Shown here piece after piece: positions 49,626 through 60,000 of a stretch of 64,000 nucleotides of DNA (position 1 is its first letter; each line of letters opens with the position of its first letter). A program made the position numbers and the translations under genes. The DNA lies in the NCBI GenBank assembly GCA_015039465.1, contig MU130013.1, positions 334,169 to 398,168 on the forward strand, written 5' to 3'. A model generated the notes under the pieces. It saw only the letters and a list, made by a program, of their open reading frames with translations. It was not told the DNA's origin and searched no databases. This DNA is from Phlegmacium glaucopus (Eukaryota > Basidiomycota > Agaricomycetes > Agaricales > Cortinariaceae).

Positions 49626-52600
49626 ATGAACTCCAGCTCCGAATTCGCAAATCTAGCTATCCCAAAGCTCCGTGACGACGGAAGTAATTGGGCAGATTAC
49701 GAACCCAGAATCCATAAGGCCATGGGATCGAAAGGACTGTGGAGACACGTAGAAGGAACCGCGACAGCGCCCAAACCATTTGCACTCGTTGACTCGGTTC
49801 TGGTTTTAGAAGACCGAAAGACGTGTGCTACGGAAGAACAGATAGAAACGAAGGAAATCAGAATAGCAGAGTTTGAAAAACGAGAGTACTCAGCTCAACA
49901 CATCATTCTCTCTTCTGTCTCGAGCCGTCTTGCATCCAAAATCATCACTATGACCTCTGCCGAGGACATGTGGAAGGCTGTGAAGGCTGACGCGACGACG
50001 AAAAGCACCCTGTATATTCTGGATGCAGAAGATCAATTATCCAGCATGAAGTTAGCTGAAAACGAAGACCCAAAATCTCACTTAACCGAGCTAAAGCAAC
50101 ATTTTCAGCTAATGAACCAGCGACGCGATAACCTGTTAAAAATGGGATCAGACATATCCGAAACACGATTCAATATTATAGTAATGTCGTCCTTACCGGA
50201 ATCGTACCGACCAACCCTTCAGACCATCACGGCTGCCGAACGTGCTAGCGCCCTCTCAGGAGGTCAATTACAGCGGATGAAATCCGACGACCTTGTCTCC
50301 TTCATCATCGAGGAAGCGCATCACCGTGTCATAAATGACGAACGTGGCAAAACCGCGGAGTCTGCACTTGCCGCTCAAGCAAAAAGAGGTGGAAGGCACC
50401 GACATGGCAAGCAAAAGAGGTTCGATAAGCAAGGAAAAGCAGATTCCGATGACGCATGTGGAAATTGCGGGAAGCCTGGGCATAAGGAACCGGATTGTTG
50501 GTCAAAGGGTGGTGGCAAAGAAGGTCAAGGCCCGCGTCAAAAGAAGTCTAAGAGAATAGAGTCAGCCATTGTAGCTGTTGATGACGAAGAAGATAATCTC
50601 TTTGCCTTTACCTGCAGCTCTGACTGTGTCGACGTTGCAAATGCAATACCTGCCTTGAAATCCCAAGTAACCGGATGCGTCGACAGTGGAGCCACCCGAG
50701 ACTACTCTCCGGATCGCTCGATTTTCACTAACTATCAACGAATCGATCGTGAAATTACTACAGCCGACGGTCGAACAGTAAAGGCCATCGGCATGGGAGA
50801 TATGCATTTAGACCTGCCAAACGGGTCATCAAAAACCAGGATAACCTTTAAAGGCGCAATACACGCACCGGGCCTGGCTTTTACACTGATCTCAATCAGT
50901 AGACTCGAAAGGGCTGGACACCTAGTGACGTTTCATAAGGGTCAATGCACGATAAAACAGCCAAATGGACGTACCATTGCGACTATCCCTCGTGTTGACA
51001 ATCTGTATCGAATTCCTATGTCCAAACAGGTCCAACAGGGAGATCAAGCCAATGCCGCAGTTGAAAAGATGAATATCAACGACGCACATAGAAAACTTGG
51101 CCATATCTCTTTCTCCGCGATTAAACACGCTATATCCAAGGGTTATATCACCGGAATTGAATTGGATAATGATTCCAAAATAGAGTTTTGCAAGCCATGT
51201 GCAAAAGCTAAGTCAATACGACAACCTTACCCACAACGGTCAGAAACTCGAGCCACGAAATATGGCGAAAGGGTCCATTGGGATCTATGGGGACCAGCAT
51301 CAGTAAGAAGCTTAAATGGTCACCACTACGTAGCAGCTCGCATCGACGACGCAACTCGCAAAACCAAGCTTTACTTCCAAGAGAAGAAAAGCGAAACCTT
51401 CAAGTCCTATAAACAGGATGAAGCGTTCATAGAGACTCAAACCGGCCAACGTATAAAGATAATACGTTCTGATCGAGGGGGAGAGTTTCTGTCAAAACAA
51501 ATGGTTCAGCATCAAGATGAGAGAGGTACGAAACGCGAACTTACCGTTCACGATTCACCACCCCAAAACGGAACTGCTGAAAGAGGAATGCGAACGCGAA
51601 CCGAACGAGCTCGCGCCTTACTCCTGGCATCCGGTTTACCTCATTTCCTGTGGGAAGAAGCCATGAAGCATACAACTTGGCTTCAAAATCGAACCCCTAC
51701 ACGTTCATTAGATGGAAAGACTCCATACGAAATGATTAACAAAAAGAAACCATACCTTGGTGGTATCAAGGAATTTGGTGCAGCCGCCTATGTAAAGGAC
51801 TTGCATGCCGGAAAACTGGATGCTCGAGCCCAACGCGGACGATTTGTTGGCTACAACTCCAAATCAAAAGGATATCGTATATACTGGCCCGGAAAACGTT
51901 CTATCACTGTTGAGAGAAATGTTATTTTCGATGACAACGACATACAGCTTGTTAATGTTGACGTCTCTGGAGACTCACTGTCTGAGGGGGAGAAGCAAAA
52001 GATCATCCACCAGTCTCCAGATGCTGTCAAAAACATTAAAGAAACTGCAGAATCTCGCATTGAGTCTATCAATGATGCTCAATCAGAATACAATCCGGAA
52101 ATCACTCACGAAGATACAGTAGAATACCCTCCAGTCGAGCCGACAACCGAACCAGATCCTGAATCCAACGACGATCCAAATGTCCAACAGTACGGACGCG
52201 GCCGTCGTGCACGAAAACCACAAGGTGCATACAAGGCAATGAATGAGGGTCTCATAGCAGCCGTAGCCTGCTGTGACAATGCAACTGCTGAAATCGAATC
52301 GTCAGATCAATTTATCGACGAGGACAAAGAACTTAGCTATTTGCCCCCGGACTTCGCTCTTGTAAGCTCTCACCCATCTGATCCTCGCACGCTTGACGAA
52401 GCGTTGGCTGGACCTAATGCGAACGAATGGCAAGCTGCACTTGACTACGAAATTGGTCAGCTTGAAAAGTTCAAAACCTGGGTGGTAGAAGACTTACCAA
52501 AGGGCCATAGTACCATCCCATGTGGCGAAGTCCTGAGAGTGAAACGAGGACCTGATGGAAAGGTACAAAGCTACCGACTGCGAATTGTAGCCGGTGGACA

Positions 52601-53981
52601 CAGACAAGTCGAAGGAGTGAACTACACAGAAACGTTCTCATCCGCTGCAAAAATGCCGACTGTACGTGCCGTCCTCGCGAACGCTGCAGAACAAAACTGG
52701 GAAATAGAACATGTTGATGTAAAAAGCGCCTACCTTAACGCGCCTTTAAAAGAGACCGTCTACATGAAAGCACCACGTGGAGTTCTAAAACCCGGTCAGG
52801 AAGGAAAGGTCTTGAGGCTATTGAAGGGATTATACGGTCTCAAGCAAGCGGGGAGAGGGTGGTACATGGAGATGAGCAAAGTCTTCATAAATGATTTAGG
52901 CTTCAAACGATCCGCGGCAGATCATTCGGTATTTTATCGACGATCTGGGGAAGAACACACTATCGTTGCTGTAGCGACCGACGATATGGCAGTGACTTCA
53001 AAACGGATGGTTGATGCTAAAAATTTCAAAGCGAATATCAAAAAACATTGGGATATCACCGATAACGGACCTATTGGTTGGTTCTTGGGCTTCGAAATCA
53101 AGCGAGATAGAGAAGCTAGAACGATATCGATAAATCAGCGAGCGTACATTGAGAGTATAGTCGAAAAATTCAGGCTTACCAATGCTAAACCGGTCCATAC
53201 GCCTATGGATCCGGGAGCCCACTATTCCATCGATCAATGCCCATCATCCACAAATCAGATATCACGAATGCAAGGAGTACCCTATAACGAGGCGATAGGA
53301 AGTGTATTGTGGCCTGTCGTCGTGTCGAGACCTGATGCAGCCTACGCAGTCGGAGTCTTATCACAATTCATCCAAAATCCGGGACCTGCACATTGGGAAG
53401 GATTAAAACGTGTAATAACGTATCTTGGAACAACGAAGGATTACTGGCTTACCTTTGGTGGAAAATCGAATACCCTATTCGAAGGCTACTGCGATGCCGA
53501 TTGGGCAAGCCAGAAACACAGGCACTCGATTTCCGGATATTGTTTTCATTTCGGTAAAGGAGCGATATCGTGGAGTTCCAAAAAGCAGCACATTATAGCA
53601 TTATCGAGCACCGAAGCGGAATACATAGCGCTTACACACGCTGCAAAGGAGGCACTGTGGATGAAGAGTTTTGTCAGTGAGCTACGCGAGGACGCATCAG
53701 GACCTACCAAGATAAATTGCGATAACCAAGGTGCGATAGCGTTAGCGAAGGATAACAAGTTTCATTCGAGAACAAAGCACATCGACCTACGTTATCATTT
53801 TATCAGGGAGGCAGTCCAAGACGAGAAGATGGAAATTGACTACATACCGACCGATGAGAACGTTTCGGATATATTCACCAAGGCATTGGCGAGACCGAAA
53901 TTCGTTCAATTCGTGCAGCAGCTGGGGTTGGGGGCGTTGAGGAAGCCAGACATTCAAACTCAGTCTCGGAAACAACAATAA
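49626..53981 (+). CDS. Copia gag-pol polyprotein
   Basis: One ORF without breaks. An ATG at 49593 lies within the primer-binding site, so the ATG at 49626 (MNSSSEFANLAIPKLRDDGS) is the more likely start. In order: gag with zinc knuckle CGNCGKPGHKEPDC (CX2CX4HX4C), aspartic protease CVDSGATRDYS, integrase HHCC (HRKLGHISF.. and CKPCAKAK), integrase core HWDLWGPA / RSDRGGEF / NGTAERG with D-35-E spacing, reverse transcriptase (VDVKSAYLNAPLKETVYMK, then VAVATDDMAV as the catalytic DD motif) and RNase H (YCDADWAS, STEAEYIAL, TKHIDLRYHFIRE). The metal-binding RT box reads ATDDM where YVDDM is usual. All catalytic residues I can see are kept, so the element may be mobile. Confidence 0.93.
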   Translation: MNSSSEFANLAIPKLRDDGSNWADYEPRIHKAMGSKGLWRHVEGTATAPKPFALVDSVLVLEDRKTCATEEQIETKEIRIAEFEKREYSAQHIILSSVSSRLASKIITMTSAEDMWKAVKADATTKSTLYILDAEDQLSSMKLAENEDPKSHLTELKQHFQLMNQRRDNLLKMGSDISETRFNIIVMSSLPESYRPTLQTITAAERASALSGGQLQRMKSDDLVSFIIEEAHHRVINDERGKTAESALAAQAKRGGRHRHGKQKRFDKQGKADSDDACGNCGKPGHKEPDCWSKGGGKEGQGPRQKKSKRIESAIVAVDDEEDNLFAFTCSSDCVDVANAIPALKSQVTGCVDSGATRDYSPDRSIFTNYQRIDREITTADGRTVKAIGMGDMHLDLPNGSSKTRITFKGAIHAPGLAFTLISISRLERAGHLVTFHKGQCTIKQPNGRTIATIPRVDNLYRIPMSKQVQQGDQANAAVEKMNINDAHRKLGHISFSAIKHAISKGYITGIELDNDSKIEFCKPCAKAKSIRQPYPQRSETRATKYGERVHWDLWGPASVRSLNGHHYVAARIDDATRKTKLYFQEKKSETFKSYKQDEAFIETQTGQRIKIIRSDRGGEFLSKQMVQHQDERGTKRELTVHDSPPQNGTAERGMRTRTERARALLLASGLPHFLWEEAMKHTTWLQNRTPTRSLDGKTPYEMINKKKPYLGGIKEFGAAAYVKDLHAGKLDARAQRGRFVGYNSKSKGYRIYWPGKRSITVERNVIFDDNDIQLVNVDVSGDSLSEGEKQKIIHQSPDAVKNIKETAESRIESINDAQSEYNPEITHEDTVEYPPVEPTTEPDPESNDDPNVQQYGRGRRARKPQGAYKAMNEGLIAAVACCDNATAEIESSDQFIDEDKELSYLPPDFALVSSHPSDPRTLDEALAGPNANEWQAALDYEIGQLEKFKTWVVEDLPKGHSTIPCGEVLRVKRGPDGKVQSYRLRIVAGGHRQVEGVNYTETFSSAAKMPTVRAVLANAAEQNWEIEHVDVKSAYLNAPLKETVYMKAPRGVLKPGQEGKVLRLLKGLYGLKQAGRGWYMEMSKVFINDLGFKRSAADHSVFYRRSGEEHTIVAVATDDMAVTSKRMVDAKNFKANIKKHWDITDNGPIGWFLGFEIKRDREARTISINQRAYIESIVEKFRLTNAKPVHTPMDPGAHYSIDQCPSSTNQISRMQGVPYNEAIGSVLWPVVVSRPDAAYAVGVLSQFIQNPGPAHWEGLKRVITYLGTTKDYWLTFGGKSNTLFEGYCDADWASQKHRHSISGYCFHFGKGAISWSSKKQHIIALSSTEAEYIALTHAAKEALWMKSFVSELREDASGPTKINCDNQGAIALAKDNKFHSRTKHIDLRYHFIREAVQDEKMEIDYIPTDENVSDIFTKALARPKFVQFVQQLGLGALRKPDIQTQSRKQQ

Positions 53982-54067
53982 GCCTTATCGTGTAATCGAT
54001 AACGCAATCGGCATGTTTACCATCACATGACGGACGCGCACACGATATAGGACATCAACGGCGTTTC

Positions 54068-54080
54068 ACTCGAGGGGGAG
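54068..54080 (+). promoter_or_regulatory. Polypurine tract
   Basis: ACTCGAGGGGGAG lies directly before the TGTTG of the 3' LTR. This is the classic plus-strand primer site of Copia elements. Confidence 0.85.
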
Positions 54081-54176
54081 TGTTGAATTATACGAGTTTC
54101 AGTCGTTGATTATTTGTTTAGGTATCTTTTATCTTATCATCTCTTTTATTCTTTATTCGCGTTATCTTTTTGCATT
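54081..54176 (+). repeat. First 96 bp of the 3' LTR
   Basis: Identical to 49268-49363 up to TTTTTGCATT, then the sequence stops matching. The continuation (ACATAATCACGG..) is found backwards, ending at 55361. Confidence 0.9.
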
Positions 54177-55361
54177 CTACTAGTTAAAAGAGGATTGAAC
54201 GACTGACTCAGAGGAAGTCAACGGGGAAGTCGTCGATGAAGGTGATGAAGGAGAGGAAGGTGAAGGTCGTGGTCAGAAAGAGAGTGTCTCCTGTCGTTAC
54301 CACGAGGTCGTAAGGACTAACGACAATGTAAGACAGAATACAATGAGGTCAGGTCGAGACAATCTCGACAGAGGTCATCAGGTATGAGACATGGTCACGA
54401 AGGAGAACATAGGTCTAGATGAGAAGGATGACAATCCCCTGTCAGCGTTCCTATTAGGTTCGTTGAATTAGTAATGTCAGTACGAGAACCTCTTGGGGCA
54501 TTCGTTATAATAACTGGTTCCACGTCTTGGTGATAGACGTGGAATTGATGAATATGATTTACATGTACCAGACACGTGAGTAAACATGAATACATACATC
54601 ACTATTCCTAGTCGGTACTCATTATAATTTGATGATTCGCCTATCGATTGACCGAACACTGATTCTGTATTACTGATTCTGATGCCTCGATCCAGGCCCT
54701 CTGTCCATTCCCATCCGCGATCCCATCGTTCGAGTACTACCCTACAGTGTATCACTGTCTCCCACATCCCACACACGGTCTCCAATCTCGTTATCACATC
54801 CCACAGTATGTTACCCACTCTAGTTACCGTTACCACTACGATACCGTATCTGACCCTCCGTATCCCACCCTGATTTCCCTTCAGGGGAATGTGGATGTAG
54901 GTTGAGGCTCTGGAAAGACACAGTAAGGTCGAGGAGACCATAGTACGTGGTTATGACTAACCATCGCACTCTTCTTTCGAATTTTCAGCGGTAGTACTTT
55001 TATTCGTCTGATGTTTAAGTGAATGGATAAAACCTTCGTCGGGACTTAACAACCCTATTAAAGCGTCGATCTTGTTTACATTATCCTCTGATGACGTTTA
55101 GATCCTCATTTCATATTGTCATTATACCTTATCATAGCGTGGATCTTGTTTACTTATCATTGGATCCGTTGACAATCCTATTTCATTATATTGTTTATTT
55201 CTTACACGAGTTCAGAGTTGAAGATCTATGTTTACTTATCAAGATCCATTACTAGTCGATAACATTACATCTTTATTTTACTAACACGAGTGCAGAGTTG
55301 AAATCCTATTTCAACTCTGAACATTATTCATTTTAGGCACTGTTTTACTGGCACTAATACA
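54177..55361. other. Second block printed in reverse without complementation
   Basis: Read from 55361 down to about 55046 as a plain reversed string, it continues the 3' LTR base for base (ACATAATCACGGTCATTTTG, hairpin, GTGAGCACAATC) and ends AAATTATCCCAAC like the 5' LTR. The restored 3' LTR is about 90 bp longer than the 5' LTR owing to extra CATTTGTTCTAG/TTATCC units. The rest (54177-55045) is host or repeat sequence: 54325-54430 is the plain complement of 13080-13185. The block is 1185 bp. ORFs in it (for example 54477-54941) are artefacts. Confidence 0.88.
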
Positions 55362-55362
55362 T

Positions 55363-55387
55363 AAAAAAAAAAAAAAAAAAAAAAAAA
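55363..55387 (+). repeat. Poly(A) run, 25 nt
   Basis: Twenty-five consecutive A bases follow the block end at 55361 by one base. Homopolymers of this kind are frequent join points in assemblies, which may be relevant to the reversed block. Confidence 0.9.
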
Positions 55388-55700
55388 GATCAGGGAAGAT
55401 GGAATGAGGCAGAGCAGTTAGAGAGTCAAGTTATGGACCTGAAGGAGAAGCTGGTTGGTGCAGAATATCCAGAGATCATCAAGAGAACAGCAAACCTAGC
55501 AAGGATAGACAGCAATCAGAGAAGGTGGAATGAGGGCAGAGCAGCTGGAGGTTCAATTTATAGACATGAACATACTGCTTGGTGTAGAACATCCAGATAC
55601 CCTCAAGAGTATGGAAAATATAGGAAGTACATATAATAATCAGGGAAGGTGGGGTGAAGCTGAGCAGCTAAATGTTGAACTCATGAATATGAAGAAATGA
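55388..55700 (+). pseudogene. TPR-repeat fragment (kinesin light chain-like), frameshifted
   Basis: Three tetratricopeptide units are visible: QGRWNEAEQLESQVMDLKEK, SNQRRWNEAEQLEVQFIDMN (needs removal of one extra G at about 55535) and NNQGRWGEAEQLNVELMNMK, with linkers such as LGVEHPDTLKSMENIGSTY. This repeat class ends many basidiomycete NLRs. No NTPase part is attached and the frame is broken, so it is a remnant. Confidence 0.75.
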
Positions 55701-56135
55701 ATAGGAAGAGACTGAAGTTGCCAATCATCAAAGTATAAAAGTGTTTGTACTCTACTTACTTTTATGTACTTGTACTATGCTTTGGAACCAAAAAAAAGAT
55801 CAAAATTTTAGCAGAGAATTTTATCAAAGCTGTACTTTCAGCAGAAACAGAACATAGTCTTCATCTATAGAATAAATGGCAAGCAACACATGTTGTTTGG
55901 CCTCACTGGGCTTGTGAGGCAAATAAATGTCTGAGTACAATGTCTGAGTACAACAGTAACTAACTACTTTATATACTTCAATAAGAGCAATTCAAATGTA
56001 AGAGCTTGGTACTGTATTACACTTATATTACCATCACCACAATACCACTTGTTGCTTCATCCTCTCTTAGAATATGCAGGCAAGGAAAGTGTTTGCCTTA
56101 GACCACACTTTGACAAAGTTCAACTAGGAAAGGTA
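55701..56135. other. AT-rich intergenic stretch, nothing seen
   Basis: No ORF above 60 codons, no splice-supported exon, no repeat shared with the rest of the window. Confidence 0.45.
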
Positions 56136-56869
56136 CTTACAGCACTTTTCAAAACTATATAGAAATGTGATTTTATTTTTTGCTCATTCAATCTTGTTGA
56201 TGTAGGCCTTCCATGATGCCAACTCTTTGCAAAGTAGCAACTTTACCCAATACTCAAAGTTATCTAGCCTATTGTTTCCCTTCAGCTTGCACATATAGCC
56301 ACGAAACTCATGTATTTACAAGTCTATGTCTAAAATATATTAGAATAACATATTTTGTTCTGTTGTTTGAGGTCCCTAATAGGTATATATACCCAAATCT
56401 CCATTTTCCAAGTCTTTCCACCTTCACTAAGTTTTTCTTAATTCTTTCAAACATCTCAAGTAAATTATGTGGATTATATCACTCATATATAAATGAAATA
56501 AACCACTTTAGTCATGCTCTTTGCACACTGGAAGTCTATTGGAATTTGAAAGATCAAATTCTAATATGACCATATCTCAATGTACTTACTATCAGTCAAA
56601 AACTGCTCCAAGCTCCATGATTACTATATATGGACCTCTTAGGCTTGCAAAATTTCAAAAACAGGATTGAATTGCAATTTGAGGTTGACATAGACTCACA
56701 AATACATGAGTTTTGTGCTATATGAATGAGCTGAAGGGAAACAATGTGCCAAAGTAATGGTAATGTTGCCAATTGCTGCTTTACCAAGAGTCAGCATCCT
56801 ACATCAACAAGACTGAATGAGTGAAAAAAGAAAATCACATTTTCATATAGTTTTGAAAAGTGCTGTAAG
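56136..56869. repeat. Diverged inverted repeat, arms about 190 bp
   Basis: 56136-56335 and the complement of 56690-56869 share CTTACAGCACTTTTCAAAAC, AATCTTGTTGATGTAGG, ATTGTTTCCCTTCAGCT and AACTCATGTATTT with indels and substitutions. Weaker pairing continues inwards (GAGGTCC near 56370 against 56635). Identity looks near 75-80 percent, so it is old. Short ORFs here are not conserved between arms. Confidence 0.75.
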
Positions 56870-57093
56870 TAAAGATTTCTTTGAGTCATGTATGACTTCA
56901 CATCATCCATCCCATAAATTAAAGTATCCAGCAACATGCCATTATTCCCTTTCTGAACTCCTTCCCACTGCCCAGGGCCACACAATGTTTTTTCCCTATT
57001 TTTGGTTCTTCACATAGAGAGGTGTGATGATTTAAATTATGCAGTAAAACATTGGCTTATTTCCCTGCTATAGTTCCCAATTAGTAGTACCCA

Positions 57094-60000
57094 TCAATAA
57101 ATAAGAATTGAATCCATACACAAGAGATTATTCAATGCAGTCTGTACAACCTCTGCAACCAGTAATTCATGATTGATGTCATCAACAAGCAAAAAGCCTT
57201 TGAAAGGATTTGAGAATGTATGTTTGACATGACTCTTCACATGGGAGCCTTTGAAAATATTTTCTAGTTCAAAAATATTTTCAATTGCTTGCTTGATAGA
57301 GGCATTGTAAGTGGATTGCTGATAAATTTGAGCAGCTCTTTCTAAAGAGTTTCTGGTACTTGGTGATTCTTGATGAAGAAAGAAAGACAAGTGGCCAATA
57401 ATAGCTGCAACTAATAGTAAAGTTAATATTAGAGAGAGTATAGAAAAAAGGTTGAATCAGATGCATGCCAATTGCACAGTATGTAGCTTCTTTTAAGTTG
57501 AAAGTTGTAGATAAGCTGGAAACCTTGAAAGATGAAATTAGCCACTCTTCTGCCAGTGTATTGCCAAAGAGAAAACACTCACAATAGGTGACATAATTTT
57601 GGAGATGGAATCCTGTACATTGAAATTCAAAAACTAGACAAAAGAGTAAGTACAGAGATGGGAATGAGGCCAAAAAAATTTCACCAAATGTCATTTATTA
57701 TATAGATTCAAAACAAAAGTAAGAGTAATCACACTTACCATCTGTAAGCAAAGGTTTACATAGGTCAGCAGAGAAAAAGACAGATTAGAAAATTAATGCA
57801 CATACTTTCTGTTCAGAAATGTAAGTCATGGAGTAATTGGTAAATAACATTACATGTTCAACATACATACTGTCCAAAAGATATGCCAATCAGGTAAGCA
57901 GAAATGAAGATATGATTAATGCACCTACATACTGTCCAAATAGATTGTAACATCAGTAAAAGAAGGTGACAGAGTAATAGAGACTTCTCTGTGATTGAAC
58001 TTACCTCCTGTGAAAAGAGTAAGCTAGAGTCAAGACAGATCAAGATCATCTCCCACTTACCAACTGTCAAAAGAGTAAGCTAGAGTCAACACAGATTAGA
58101 TGGTCTTGCACTTACCTACTGTCAAAAGAGTAAGCTAGAGTCAAGGCAGATCAAGATGGTCTTGCACTTACCTCCTGTCAAAATAAAGGAGTAAGCTAGA
58201 GTCAAGGCAGATCAAGATAGTCTTGCACTTACATACTGTCAAAAGAGTAAGCTAGAGTCAAGGCAGATCAAGATGGTTGTGCACTTACAGACTGTCAAAA
58301 GAGTAAGCTAGAGTCAAGGCAGATCAAGATGGTCTTGCACTTACCTCCTGTCAAAAGTGCAAACTAGAGTCAAGGCAGATCAAGATGGTCTTGCACTTAC
58401 CCACTGTCAAAAGAGTAAGCTAGAGTCAAGGTAGATCAAGGTGGTCTTTCACTTACATACTGTCAAAAGAGTAAGCTAGAGTCAAGGCAGATCAAGATAA
58501 TCTTGCACTTACAGTCTGTCAAAAGAGTATGCTAGTGTCAAGGCAGATCAAGATGGTCTTGCACCTTACCCACTGTCAAAAGAGTAAGCTAGAGTCAAGG
58601 CAGATCAAGGTGGTCTTTCACTTACATACTGTCAAAAGAGTAAGCTAGAGTCAAGGCAGATCAAGATGGTCCTGCATTTACCCCCTGTCAAAAGAGCAAA
58701 CTAGAATCAAGGCAGATCAAGATGGCCTTGCACTTACAGGCTGTGAAAAGAGTAAGCTAGAGTCAAAGCAGATCGAGATGGTCTTGCACTTACAGGCTGT
58801 CAAAAGAGTAAGCTGAAGTCAAGGCAGATATCAAGATTGTCTTGCACTTACCAACTGTCAAAAGAGTAAGCTAGAGTCAAGGCAGATAAAGACAGTCTTA
58901 CATACTGTCAAAAGAGTAAGCTAGTATCAAGGCAGATCAAGATGGTCTTGCACTTACAGACTGTCAAAAGAGTAAGCTGGAGTCAAAGTAGATTAAGATA
59001 GTCTTGCACTTACATCCTGTCAAAAGAGTAAGCTGGAGTCAAGGCAGATCAAGATGGTCTTGTACTTACAGACTATCAAAAGAGTAAGCTTGAGTTGAGG
59101 CAGATCAAGATGGTCTTGTACTTACAAACTATCAAAAGAGTAAGCTAAAGTCAAGGCAGATCAAGATGGTCTTGCACTTACCCACTGTCAAAAGAGTAAG
59201 CTTGAATCAAGGCAGATCAAGATGGTCTTGCACTTACAGACTGTCAAAAGAGTAAGCTAGGGTCAAGGCAGATCAAGGTGGTCTTGCACTTACAAACTGT
59301 TAAAAAATTCAGGTAATAAGCAATAATGACTCTCTTTTCCTACGCACATGCTGTCATAATATATGTTAGTCTAAACTGTTAAGCATTAAATCCTCAAGAT
59401 AACATTCTACAAAATCAGCTGTCAATTCCTGCTTTAGTCTTATCAAATACATACCACAATTTGTGGAAAATATCTCAGAACAATTGCCATGATATATGCC
59501 CAATCTCCTTTAACCTTCTGAAAATATCCCAGCAGAGTTGATTTTGTCTCATTCAAAAGTCTAAGAATTATGTTAATGTGGGAATTGAAAAATAAATGGT
59601 TCCCAACCTTTTAACCCCATATTTAATACAGACCTCAACATTGTTTTGCTGTGTTGAAAGAAAGAGCTGTTGTAATTCTTCACTAGACAGTGCAGCTGTT
59701 GTTTTTTCAATCAACTCTGTACAATCAGCTCCAGGCTCATGCATCTCTATAACACAATTAGCCAAATAGTTGTTATCAAGTATAGCACTTACTTCGAAAT
59801 ACAACATATGCCTTTGGTGGATATTTGAACTCTTCAAACCGTTCATGAATACTCTGTTCAAAATCAGTCCAAGCTTTTTGTGGAGCTTGTTGCATTGCCT
59901 CAGATCTGCTGTTACCTTCCTTCATGAGTTGCTTAATTTTAGCAATATCAAGAGAGTCAGTCTTGGTCCACAAAACAATCACTGGTACTTCACAGACTTA

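Larger units (their letters stand above)
49268..55361 (+). mobile_element. Copia (Ty1/copia) LTR retrotransposon, 3' LTR split by a reversed block
   Basis: 5' LTR, primer-binding site, a single gag-pol ORF in Copia order (gag, protease, integrase, RT, RNase H), polypurine tract and 3' LTR are all present. The 3' LTR is complete only if 54177-55361 is read backwards as a string. The ORF is intact and shared LTR stretches are identical over about 200 bp, so insertion seems recent. I could not find a convincing target duplication: the 5' flank is ACTTC and the restored 3' flank is ATTCA. Confidence 0.88.

Noticed and set aside
54395..54941. ORFs of 66-154 codons at 54.4-54.9 kb
   Set aside because: They fall in the second reversed block; restoring the sequence removes them.
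58005..59296. Regular 56-bp repeats with variable short spacers, CRISPR-like at first sight
   Set aside because: The spacers are only 3 bp, the repeat is an intron with GT and AG ends, and the genome is eukaryotic. It fits a splice array, not a CRISPR.
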